From NCBI RefSeq assembly GCF_015711605.1, contig NZ_JABTEZ010000001.1, forward strand, positions 2,260,001 through 2,324,000: a DNA stretch of 64,000 nt, written 5' to 3'. The stretch comes from Planomonospora sp. ID67723 (GTDB taxonomy: Bacteria; Actinomycetota; Actinomycetes; Streptosporangiales; Streptosporangiaceae). Position numbers and translations under genes: made by a program. The notes under the pieces are model-generated. The model saw nothing but the letters and a program-made list of their open reading frames with translations, made no database searches and was not told the DNA's origin. Below, piece by piece: positions 36,044 through 43,865 of the stretch; positions within the stretch are counted from its first letter, which is position 1, and each line of letters opens with the position of its first letter.

Positions 36044-37261
36044 CTATGTGCATGGGGCCGGGGCGGGCAGGGTCAGCCGGACCCGGGTGCCGTACCCGGG
36101 CCGGCTGTCGATCTGCACGTCGCCGCCGTGGATGCGGGCGATCTTCTCGGCGATGGACAGGCCGATCCCGGTGCCGCTGATCGCGCGTTCCTCGGCGCCC
36201 AAGCCCCGGTAGAAATCGTCGCAGACGCGTTCGATCTCGTCCGGGTCGATGCCGATGCCGGTGTCGCGCACCTCCACCGCCGGAACCGGGCCGGCGTGCA
36301 CGATGACCTTGATGTGGCCGCCCGGCGGGGTGAACTTGACGGCGTTGTCCAGCAGCTGCTCGATCGCCTGTTGCGTCTGGGAGGCGTCGGCGCAGACCGC
36401 CACCGCGACGGGGGCGTGCACGGCCACGGTGAGGTTGCCGGCACGGGCCTGTTCGGCCAGGGCGGCGCTCGCCCGGCGGGCCAGGTCGGCCAGGTCGGCC
36501 GTTTCGGGGGTGAAGGCAGCGGTACGGGCGTTGAGGCTGGCGATCAGCAGCAGCCGGTCCAGCAGTTCACCGAGACGGACGCTGTTGCGGTCGATGACGC
36601 GCAGGAACTTCTGCTCGGTGGTCTCGTCCAGGCCGCCGTCCTGGACGATTTGCAGGTAGGAGCGAATCGAGGTCAGCGGGGTGCGCAACTCATGGTTGAC
36701 GGTGCGAAGGAACTGGTCTTTCAGCTCATCCAGTTCGCGTGATCGCCGCTGGACCTGCTCGGAGACGCGGGCGTGGTGGTGCAGCTCGGCCAGATGCGCG
36801 ACGGCGGTGGCCAGCGTGGACAGGGTCTGGCGTTGCACGGCGGTCAGCTTGCGGGGGCGGTGGTCGACCACGCAGACGGTACCCAGCGCGTGATCGCGGC
36901 TGGTGATGACGGGTGCACCGGCGTAGAAGCGCACATAAGGCTCGCCGGTGACGGTCGGGTCGCGGCGGAAGCGTGTATCGGTCACGGCGTCGTGCACTTC
37001 CAGCACCTCACGGCCGCAGATGGTCCAGGGGCAGAACGCCAGCCGCCGGTCGAGGCCGGCCAGGTCGAGGCCGTGGCGTCCTTTGTAGTGCTGCCGGTCG
37101 GCGTCGACGAGGTTGACCAAGCCGATCGGGGTACGGCAGGCGCAGGCGGCCGCGGTGGCGATGGCGCCGTAGTCCGGCTCCAGAACCACGTCCAGGGCGT
37201 GCAGTTCCTGCAGTTCTTGAACCCGCTCGGCCTCATTGCTCGGCCACGGTGGGAAAGTCAT
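36044..37261 (-). CDS. GAF-domain sensor histidine kinase
   Basis: A 405-residue cytoplasmic kinase. An N-terminal GAF domain (about residues 25-165; VNLVDADRQHYKGRHGLD, FYAGAPVITSRDHALGTVCV) resembles those that bind small ligands or light cofactors. Then come the H box TVNHELRTPLTSIRSYLQIV, N box QLLDNAVKFTPPGGH, G1 DTGIGID and G2 GTGIGLSIAEKI. No membrane segment and no partner regulator is present. The ATG at 37261 is preceded by AGGCAGGGG. Confidence 0.92.
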   Translation of the reverse strand: MTFPPWPSNEAERVQELQELHALDVVLEPDYGAIATAAACACRTPIGLVNLVDADRQHYKGRHGLDLAGLDRRLAFCPWTICGREVLEVHDAVTDTRFRRDPTVTGEPYVRFYAGAPVITSRDHALGTVCVVDHRPRKLTAVQRQTLSTLATAVAHLAELHHHARVSEQVQRRSRELDELKDQFLRTVNHELRTPLTSIRSYLQIVQDGGLDETTEQKFLRVIDRNSVRLGELLDRLLLIASLNARTAAFTPETADLADLARRASAALAEQARAGNLTVAVHAPVAVAVCADASQTQQAIEQLLDNAVKFTPPGGHIKVIVHAGPVPAVEVRDTGIGIDPDEIERVCDDFYRGLGAEERAISGTGIGLSIAEKIARIHGGDVQIDSRPGYGTRVRLTLPAPAPCT

Positions 37262-37540
37262 CGCCCCTGCCTCGCTTTCCCGCAGGTGCCCGGGTCGATG
37301 CGATGGATGACCCTGGTGCGGCATCGCGTGCGCTACCCGTCGCCCTACCCAGAGTCGGAGCAGGTCACAACATGCATGAGCAGCGGTCGCCCCGGCCACG
37401 CTACCTGTGACCGCTGAACGGTTACATGCCGGTGTACACCGGCGTTTCCCCCGAGGTGCGTTACGGGCCGAATCCGCGTCCGCGGTTCCGGTCAGGGCAC
37501 TCACCGCGGAAGCTTGGGAAGCACCGGGCGGGCGGCGTGC

Positions 37541-38737
37541 TCAACCGGCGCGTTCGGCAGCCCACGCGCTGAGGCCCTCCTCCGTGAGGAGGCTGTCGAG
37601 CGCGGTAACCGCAGCCCCGTGCAGCGCGCCGTCTCCGCCGAGCGAGGCGGCCACCACGGGCGGCGGAGACGGGCGGCGGAACCGCATCAGCCCGTCGGTC
37701 AGGGCCGCGCCGAACTCCGAAGCGGCTGTGGCGCACAGCGGCTCGGCGAAGCCGCCGATCGTGACGATGTCAGGGTCGAAAGCGTTGATCAGCCCGGCGA
37801 GACCGCGGCCGAACTCGCTCGCGGCTCGGCCCACCGCGGACCGTACGAGCGCATCCCCCGTCGCTCTGCCCACGGCCTCCTGTGCGTAGCTGCGCGGATC
37901 GCGGGGCGGCGGCTCCCCGAGATGGCGGGCGATGGCCCGCCCGTCGACGGTGAGATCCCAGCACCCCGTCGCGCCGCACGGGCAGCGCAGCGCGGGGTCG
38001 CCGAACGGCAGGTGGCCGAACTCGCCGCCGGCACCGGTCGCGCCCACGACGGGACGGCCGTCCACGACCAGGGTGCCGCCCACTCCCACCTCGATCGTGA
38101 CATGCAGCGCCGTGCCGGCACCCGTGGCGGCACCGTAGCGGGCCTCGGCGGCACCGGCCAGCGTCGCGTCGTTGCCGATGAACAGCGGAAGACGCGGATC
38201 GGGCACCAGCGCGGTGAGATCCACCGCGTCCCAGCCCAGCGCGGCGGACTGCACGACCCCGCCGTGCCGGACCGTCGCGGCGACGGCCGCCGACACGGCC
38301 CGGACACGGCCGCCATGGTGCTCACAGGCGCGTCGCACCGCCCCCGCGATCACGTCGATCACCTGGCCGGGCTCGCGGCTGGCGTGCGTGCCCGCTTCGA
38401 TGACGCGCGGCCTGCCGTCGAGTGCCGCGACCGCGACCCGCCAGTCCTCCTGCCGGACGTCGGCCGCGATGACGACCGGGCCGTCCGGGTGCGGAGACAG
38501 CACGGTCGTCGGCCGCCCCCGTCCTGAGGAGGCGGCCGGGGTCTCGGCGAGCAGCGCCAGTTCGCGCAGCCGCGCGGTGATCTCGGTGGCCGATCCGGTG
38601 GTCAGGCTGAGCCGCTGCGCCACGCTCGCCCGGGTGACGCCCGGCTCCCGGCGCATCTCTTCCAGTACCGCCAGCGCACCACGCCAGCGGGCGTCCCGGG
38701 CGCGGACGGAGGGCGAGCGACCTGCAGCGCTTGTCAT
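37541..38737 (-). CDS. ROK-family transcriptional regulator
   Basis: A 398-residue protein with an N-terminal winged HTH (VTRASVAQRLSLTTGSATEI) and a ROK sugar-kinase-like domain: IEVGVGGTLVVDG, the zinc motif CPCGATGCWDLTV and GLAGLINAFDPDIVTIGG. ROK repressors usually sense a sugar or sugar phosphate. It is divergent from a HAD phosphatase-MFS transporter pair with about 50 bp between starts, which it most likely controls. Confidence 0.92.
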   Translation of the reverse strand: MTSAAGRSPSVRARDARWRGALAVLEEMRREPGVTRASVAQRLSLTTGSATEITARLRELALLAETPAASSGRGRPTTVLSPHPDGPVVIAADVRQEDWRVAVAALDGRPRVIEAGTHASREPGQVIDVIAGAVRRACEHHGGRVRAVSAAVAATVRHGGVVQSAALGWDAVDLTALVPDPRLPLFIGNDATLAGAAEARYGAATGAGTALHVTIEVGVGGTLVVDGRPVVGATGAGGEFGHLPFGDPALRCPCGATGCWDLTVDGRAIARHLGEPPPRDPRSYAQEAVGRATGDALVRSAVGRAASEFGRGLAGLINAFDPDIVTIGGFAEPLCATAASEFGAALTDGLMRFRRPSPPPVVAASLGGDGALHGAAVTALDSLLTEEGLSAWAAERAG

Positions 38738-38790
38738 GAGTGCCACCGCCTCTTTATCCTCGTGCAACGAGTTTATTGGAAGGGGAGGTT

Positions 38791-39453
38791 GTGCGACGAC
38801 TGGACCTGAGGAGGGTCGAGGCGGTGCTCTTGGACATGGACGGCACTCTCGTCGACTCCGACGCATCTGTCGAACGCGCCTGGATCACGTGGGCAGGCGA
38901 GTACGGCGTGGACGCGCGGACGGTGCTCGCCCTCGCACACGGCAGCCCGGCGGCGAGCACGGTCCGGCGACTCCTGCCGGGACTCGGCGAGGACGGCGTC
39001 GCGGAGGCGGCCCGGCGGCAGCACGCCCTTCAGTACGACGACCCGTCCGACGTCGCCGCCACCGGAGCGCACGGCCTGCTCGCCGAACTCGACCGCCTCG
39101 GGCTGCCGTGGGCCGTGGTGACCAGCGCCGACGGCCGGCTGGCCGAGGCGCGGCTGCGCAGAGCCGGGATCGACCCGCCGCTGCTGCTCACCATCGACGA
39201 CGTGCGCGCGGGCAAGCCGGACCCCGAGGGATACCGGCGAGCCGCGGATCTCCTGGGCGCCGACCCGGCCGCCTGCCTCGTCGTGGAGGACAGCGAGCCG
39301 GGGCTCGCCGCCGGGCGGGCGGCCGGCATGCTCACCGCGGCGCTGCGCGGTCTCGACGGAGACCTGCGCCTGCTCGACCTGGGGCAGCTCGCCCACCTGC
39401 TGCGCACCGAATCCGGGCGGAGGACGACGGACCTGCGAACGGAGAGGCGATGA
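38791..39453 (+). CDS. HAD-superfamily phosphatase
   Basis: About 220 residues. Motif I DMDGTLVDSD, motif II VTSADGR, motif III in RAGKPDPEGY and motif IV VVEDSEPGL identify a phosphatase of the beta-phosphoglucomutase-like group, probably acting on a sugar phosphate. The start is uncertain: the GTG at 38791 has GGGGAGG only two bases away, and a TTG at 38776 is possible. It overlaps the transporter gene by four bases (ATGA). Confidence 0.88.
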   Translation: MRRLDLRRVEAVLLDMDGTLVDSDASVERAWITWAGEYGVDARTVLALAHGSPAASTVRRLLPGLGEDGVAEAARRQHALQYDDPSDVAATGAHGLLAELDRLGLPWAVVTSADGRLAEARLRRAGIDPPLLLTIDDVRAGKPDPEGYRRAADLLGADPAACLVVEDSEPGLAAGRAAGMLTAALRGLDGDLRLLDLGQLAHLLRTESGRRTTDLRTERR

Positions 39454-40751
39454 GCGCAGGAGCGGGGAGCGGCGGGAGAGACGAGCCCGCGGGACGGGAA
39501 GAGCGCGGGAGGCGGAAGGCGGGAGCCGGCACCGCGCGGGAGGCGGTCGCACAGGAGCGGCGGGTCGTCCGGCAGGTCGGGTTCGCGCAGGCGGCGCTCG
39601 GGTTCACCGTCAACAGCCTCGGCGCGTGCCTGGTGCTGCTGGCCCGCGACCTCGGCACAGCCCCCGGCGAGCTGGCCTGGTTGTCGTCGTCCTTCGGGGC
39701 CGGCCTGCTGGCCGTCGGGGCCGCAGGACCGCTGATGCTGCGGCCGGGCCCCCGGCCGGCGCTGCTCACCGCCGCCTTGGTCGCCGCCGCCGGGGCGGCG
39801 CTGCTCGCCGTCGCATCCGTCGAGGCGGCGGCCGCGGCCGGTGCGCTCCTGCTGGGCCTCGGCGCGGCCGGGATCGTCCTGGTCACCCCCGCCCTGCTGC
39901 ACGGCCCGGATGCCGCCGCCCGGCTCGCCCGCGCCAACGCGGCGGCGAGCGTCAGCGCCCTGCTCGGCCCGCCCGTCATCGGTGCCCTCGACGCCGTCGG
40001 CGCGAACGGCCGGCTCGCTCTCCTGCTGGCCGTCCCGCCACTGCTGCTCCTCGCCGCCGACTCGCGGTCCCGCACGCCGGCGACGTCCGGCGCCCATGAC
40101 CGGCGACCGCCCGCCGACTCGCGGAGTTCCCTGCCGGACGCGGACACCGCAGGCAGGGCGCGCGGCTCCTCTCCTGCGGCGCAGAGGGGCGGCGATGGCC
40201 CCGGCCTGCCCACGGCGCGGCGGGCGGCGGGGGCGTGGGCCGCCATCGTGGTGGCCGTGTCCATGGAGTTCTGCTTCACGATCTGGGCCACGACCCGGCT
40301 TCAGAACACCGGACTGACCACGGGTGCGGCCGCCGTGACGGCCACCGCGTTCCTGATCGGGATGGCGGCCGGCCGGCTTGCGGCGCCGCGTCTGCTCGAA
40401 CGCGAGGTCCCGGTCGTCCCGCTGGGGTGCGGGCTCGCGGCGGCCGGAACCCTGGCCGTCGCTCTGACCGGCGCGCCTGCACCGGTCACCGCCGGGCTCC
40501 TCGCGGCCGGGCTGGGGATCGCGCCGCTCTACCCGGTGACGCTCGCCCGGCTGGTCCAGGTGCCCGGGCTCACGGCGGCACAGTCGGCGGCGTACGGCGC
40601 ACTCGCCTCCGGCACCGCGATCCTGGCGGCGCCCGCGGCGCTCGCCGCACTCGGGGCCGCGCTCGACCTGCGGACGGCGTTCCTGATCGCGGTACTGCCC
40701 CTGGCGGCCATTCTGGCCGGCGCATCGTGGTCCCATCCGGGGCGGAAGTAG
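39450..40751 (+). CDS. Major facilitator superfamily transporter
   Basis: A 433-residue protein with about 12 hydrophobic segments in two halves joined by a long hydrophilic loop (residues about 205-265). Examples are LGLGAAGIVLVTPALLHGPD and AAYGALASGTAILAAPAALA. The ATG overlaps the phosphatase stop, so the two act together, perhaps in uptake and dephosphorylation of a sugar-like compound. An in-frame opening upstream is only antisense to the ROK gene. The substrate is unknown. Confidence 0.85.
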   Translation: MSAGAGSGGRDEPAGREERGRRKAGAGTAREAVAQERRVVRQVGFAQAALGFTVNSLGACLVLLARDLGTAPGELAWLSSSFGAGLLAVGAAGPLMLRPGPRPALLTAALVAAAGAALLAVASVEAAAAAGALLLGLGAAGIVLVTPALLHGPDAAARLARANAAASVSALLGPPVIGALDAVGANGRLALLLAVPPLLLLAADSRSRTPATSGAHDRRPPADSRSSLPDADTAGRARGSSPAAQRGGDGPGLPTARRAAGAWAAIVVAVSMEFCFTIWATTRLQNTGLTTGAAAVTATAFLIGMAAGRLAAPRLLEREVPVVPLGCGLAAAGTLAVALTGAPAPVTAGLLAAGLGIAPLYPVTLARLVQVPGLTAAQSAAYGALASGTAILAAPAALAALGAALDLRTAFLIAVLPLAAILAGASWSHPGRK

Positions 40752-40969
40752 GCGAACAGCCGGCTACGGCCGACGCCCCCGAATCCCTTCGACGAACATG
40801 CGGTGCGAGCCGTATGCGGGCATCCTCTACGGACCTCACCGGGACCCAGGCGCCCGGGCCCGCCGGCCGATGCCGGATGTCACGAATCCGCACGGCGATG
40901 CGTCCTTCGGTTTGCGGTGCGACCTTCCGGCTCGCACCGCGAGGACAGGCAACGCGAGGAAGGGCATCC

Positions 40970-42031
40970 ATGACATCGCTTCCGGAGAGAACCGCCGGCG
41001 CCCGCGAGAGGAAAGCACCGGGCAGCGGCAGCACCGACCCCGTCCACGACGGCGAGAACGACCGCCGGCCGACGCCCGGGGGCCGGCGTTTGAAGCGCCG
41101 CCTGATCAGGGGGGTGGCGGCGGCGCTGGCGCTGCTCATGGCTGTGATGCTGTACGGCGCCTACGGATATATGCCCGCCGAAGAGGGCCGCTCCTTCTCC
41201 TCGCCCTTCCTCCGCGAGGCCGGCTCGCGGTTCGCCGACACCCCGCTGGCCAGATTCCACTACATCCGGGCCGGCTCCGGCTCCCCGGTCGTGCTGCTGT
41301 CACCGGGAGCCGGTTCCGTGGTCGGCTGGAAGGAACAGGTGCGAGCGCTCGCCGGCCGGCACACCGTCTACGTGGTCGATCTTCCCGGTCAGGGCTACAC
41401 CCGTCTTCACGATCGCGCCTTCACCTGGGACCTCGACGGCATGACCAGAGCCGTCGGTGTCTTCATGGACGCGGTCGGCCTGCGGCGGGCGGCGCTGGCG
41501 GGCAACTCCTGGAGCGGCGGGTGGGCGCTGGCGTTCGCGCAACGCCATCCCGGACGCGTCAGCAAGCTCGCGCTGCTGGATGCGACCGGCCTGGACCTAC
41601 CGGGCACCTGGCAGTGGGAAGCGCTCAAGATCCCCGTCCTGGGCGAGCTGGCCATCAAGTTCAGCACCGGCAAGCCCACCGTGCGCACCACGATGGAGGC
41701 CATGATGGCCAACCGCGAGCGTGTCACCGATGAGCTGGTCGACGAGTGGTGGGCGCCGATGACCTTCCACGACAACCTGCGCGCCACCTACCTGCTGGAG
41801 CGCGGCCTGGACTGGAGCCGGACCGAGCGTGCGATGCCGGACACGCGGATCCCGACGCTGGTGGTGTGGGGCAGGCAAGACACCGTCCAGCCCGTCGAGC
41901 GGGCTCAGCGCTTCGCGGATCTGCTGCCCGAGGCTCGCCTCCACGTGCTGGAAGGCTGTGGTCATCTCCCGCAGCTGGACTGCCCCGAACCCGTCAACCG
42001 GCTGCTGGGTGCCTTCTTCGGCGACGTCTGA
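40970..42031 (+). CDS. Membrane-anchored alpha/beta hydrolase
   Basis: A 353-residue protein with a basic N-terminus, one membrane segment (GVAAALALLMAVMLYGAYGY, about residues 48-67) and a hydrolase domain: VVLLSPGAGSVVGWKEQV, elbow GNSWSGGWALAFAQ, acid in VVWGRQDTVQP and histidine in EGCGHLPQLD. The elbow GNSWSG follows the G-X-S-X-G pattern. It probably faces outward. GGAAGGG precedes the ATG. The substrate is unknown. Confidence 0.87.
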   Translation: MTSLPERTAGARERKAPGSGSTDPVHDGENDRRPTPGGRRLKRRLIRGVAAALALLMAVMLYGAYGYMPAEEGRSFSSPFLREAGSRFADTPLARFHYIRAGSGSPVVLLSPGAGSVVGWKEQVRALAGRHTVYVVDLPGQGYTRLHDRAFTWDLDGMTRAVGVFMDAVGLRRAALAGNSWSGGWALAFAQRHPGRVSKLALLDATGLDLPGTWQWEALKIPVLGELAIKFSTGKPTVRTTMEAMMANRERVTDELVDEWWAPMTFHDNLRATYLLERGLDWSRTERAMPDTRIPTLVVWGRQDTVQPVERAQRFADLLPEARLHVLEGCGHLPQLDCPEPVNRLLGAFFGDV

Positions 42032-42253
42032 GCCCGAAGTGCGACGGGCGTCCGACGGACGCGTCGCCCTCATCGGCCTCATGGCGCCGATCCGGGTGCC
42101 CGCAGATCCGATCGCCGCTCCACTGCGAATGGCGGCACCCGGGCCGCCGGCCGGAGCGGATCCGGCCGGCCGCGTCCGGAGGGCATCCCCGTCCGGGCGG
42201 CGAAGCCGGAACCGGGCGACCGGGTCTCGGGGGGAGCGGGAGGACCACCGCGG

Positions 42254-42512
42254 TCAGGCCGGCGCAGGGGCGGTGCTGCCCCGGGTGATCAGCTCGGTGG
42301 GGAGCAGGACGTGCCGTGGCGTGGTGGCTTTGCCGGCCCGGGCGTCCGTGATCGCCTCGGTGAGTGCGGCGGCCGCGGCCCGGCCCTTTGCCTCGATGTC
42401 CTGACGTACGGTGGTCAGCGCCGGCCGGACCTGCACGGCCAGCGGGCTGTCGTCGAAGCCGACGACCGACAGCTCCTCCGGGACGCTGATGCCCAGGTCG
42501 GCGGCGACTCGG
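42254..42512 (-). pseudogene. C-terminal fragment of a LacI-family regulator
   Basis: The minus strand encodes ISVPEELSVVGFDDSPLAVQ, VRPALTTVRQDIEAKGRAAA and HVLLPTELITRGSTA followed by a stop, the classic end of a LacI-type repressor. The DNA-binding domain and most of the sensor are missing. It meets a chemotaxis-receptor fragment on the other strand at about 42513. Confidence 0.85.
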
Positions 42513-42516
42513 AGAG

Positions 42517-42696
42517 ATGAACCGCAACGTCACCGCGGTCGCCGGCTCGTCGGAGCAGATCGCCGTCAACATCACCGGGGTCGCCGACTCGGCGCATGCC
42601 ACCGCCCAGGCGATCACGCAGGCGCAGGAGGCCACCGCGTCGCTGGCCCGGATGTCGGAGGAGCTCAGCGCCCTGGTCGCCCGGTTCCGCTTCTAG
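42517..42696 (+). pseudogene. C-terminal fragment of a methyl-accepting chemotaxis protein
   Basis: The frame reads MNRNVTAVAGSSEQIAVNIT, VADSAHATAQAITQAQEATA, SLARMSEELSALVARFRF and a stop. This is the end of the coiled-coil signalling domain of a chemoreceptor. The rest is absent, so a rearrangement joined it tail-inward to the LacI fragment. Confidence 0.8.
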
Positions 42697-42746
42697 CCCG
42701 GCCCGTTGCGGCGGCTGGTCCGCGGAGGGTACCCCGGCGCGGGTTC

Positions 42747-43805
42747 CTACCCGCGCCGTCCCCTCCGCCACAGCCGCGGCATGGCCCGTACGGCCGCGAT
42801 GACCGCCGCGCCCACGGCGCCCACCAGGGGTTCGCGCTCCTCCTCTGCGGTGGGGCCGGGGTCGGGCCCGCACGGAGTGGCGTCCCCGGCCCGGCAGGCT
42901 TCCAGCTGCGCGGCGAAGGCCAGGCCGAGGAAGAGGGCCATCGAGCTGAGGAAGGACCACAGCAGCAGGGCCATCACGGCGGTGAGCGGGCCGTAGGTGG
43001 CGCCGAAGGTGCCGCTGCTCTCGGTGTACAGGGCCAGCAGCAGGGTGAAGACCGTCCACAGGACCAGGGCGACCAGGGCTCCGAAGGCCAGCCAGGTGTG
43101 GCCGGGCTGCCTGCGGCGCGGGGCGGCGCGGAACAGCACGGAGGTGGAGAGCAGGGCGAGCAGGAAACCGGCCGGCCAGCGCACCAGCGCGAAGGCGTTC
43201 TGCGTGCCCTCACCCCACCGGTAGGTCTCGGCCAGGGCGCGGCCGATCGCGCCGCCGCCGACCATCGCGACGAAGCCCGCCGTCATGAAGGCGCCCGCCG
43301 TCAGCGCCATCACCAGGGCCCTGCCGTACTTGCGGTGGAACGGGCGGTCCCGCTCGACGCCGTAGATGCGGTTGGCGCCGCGCTCGACCTGGGCCATGGC
43401 GCTGGTGAGGGAGGCCAGCGCGGTGGCCAGGCCGAGCCACAGGGCCAGGGCGCCGCCGGTCCTGCTGGCCTGCCGGTGGCTGTCGCCCAGCACGTCCCGG
43501 ACGGCTTCGACACCGGGCCCGGGGGCCAGGTGGCTCAGGGTCAGCTCCAGGACCTGGCCGAGATGCTCCTGGTCGACCACCGAGCTCAGCCCGACCAGGG
43601 CGATGGCGCCCGGAATGATCGACAGACAGACCTGGAAGGCCAGCGCGCGGGAGTTGGTGAGGCCGTCGCCGTACCGGAACCGGGTGTAGGAGTCACGGGC
43701 CAGATGCCACCGGCCGTACTTGCGCAGCGTTTCCCAGGCATGGTCCGCGGAGAGCTCTTCCCCGTCCATGCTCCGCGTCTGCGGCACCCTCGTCGCGGTT
43801 CCCAT
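42747..43805 (-). CDS. YihY/BrkB-family inner-membrane protein
   Basis: A 352-residue protein with about six membrane segments (LAFQVCLSIIPGAIALVGLS, RALVMALTAGAFMTAGFVAM, LTAVMALLLWSFLSSMALFL). The order and the motif ATYGPLTAVMALLLW are typical of the YihY family, once called ribonuclease BN by mistake and now of unsettled function. The stop codon lies in the arm of a hairpin GGCGCGGGT / ACCCGCGCC (about 42734-42757) that may end the transcript. Confidence 0.9.
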   Translation of the reverse strand: MGTATRVPQTRSMDGEELSADHAWETLRKYGRWHLARDSYTRFRYGDGLTNSRALAFQVCLSIIPGAIALVGLSSVVDQEHLGQVLELTLSHLAPGPGVEAVRDVLGDSHRQASRTGGALALWLGLATALASLTSAMAQVERGANRIYGVERDRPFHRKYGRALVMALTAGAFMTAGFVAMVGGGAIGRALAETYRWGEGTQNAFALVRWPAGFLLALLSTSVLFRAAPRRRQPGHTWLAFGALVALVLWTVFTLLLALYTESSGTFGATYGPLTAVMALLLWSFLSSMALFLGLAFAAQLEACRAGDATPCGPDPGPTAEEEREPLVGAVGAAVIAAVRAMPRLWRRGRRG

Positions 43806-43865
43806 ACCGGTGAGAAGAATGCCGGAAAAGTTACGTCCTGACCAGCCATGTCGATCCGTCCGCCG

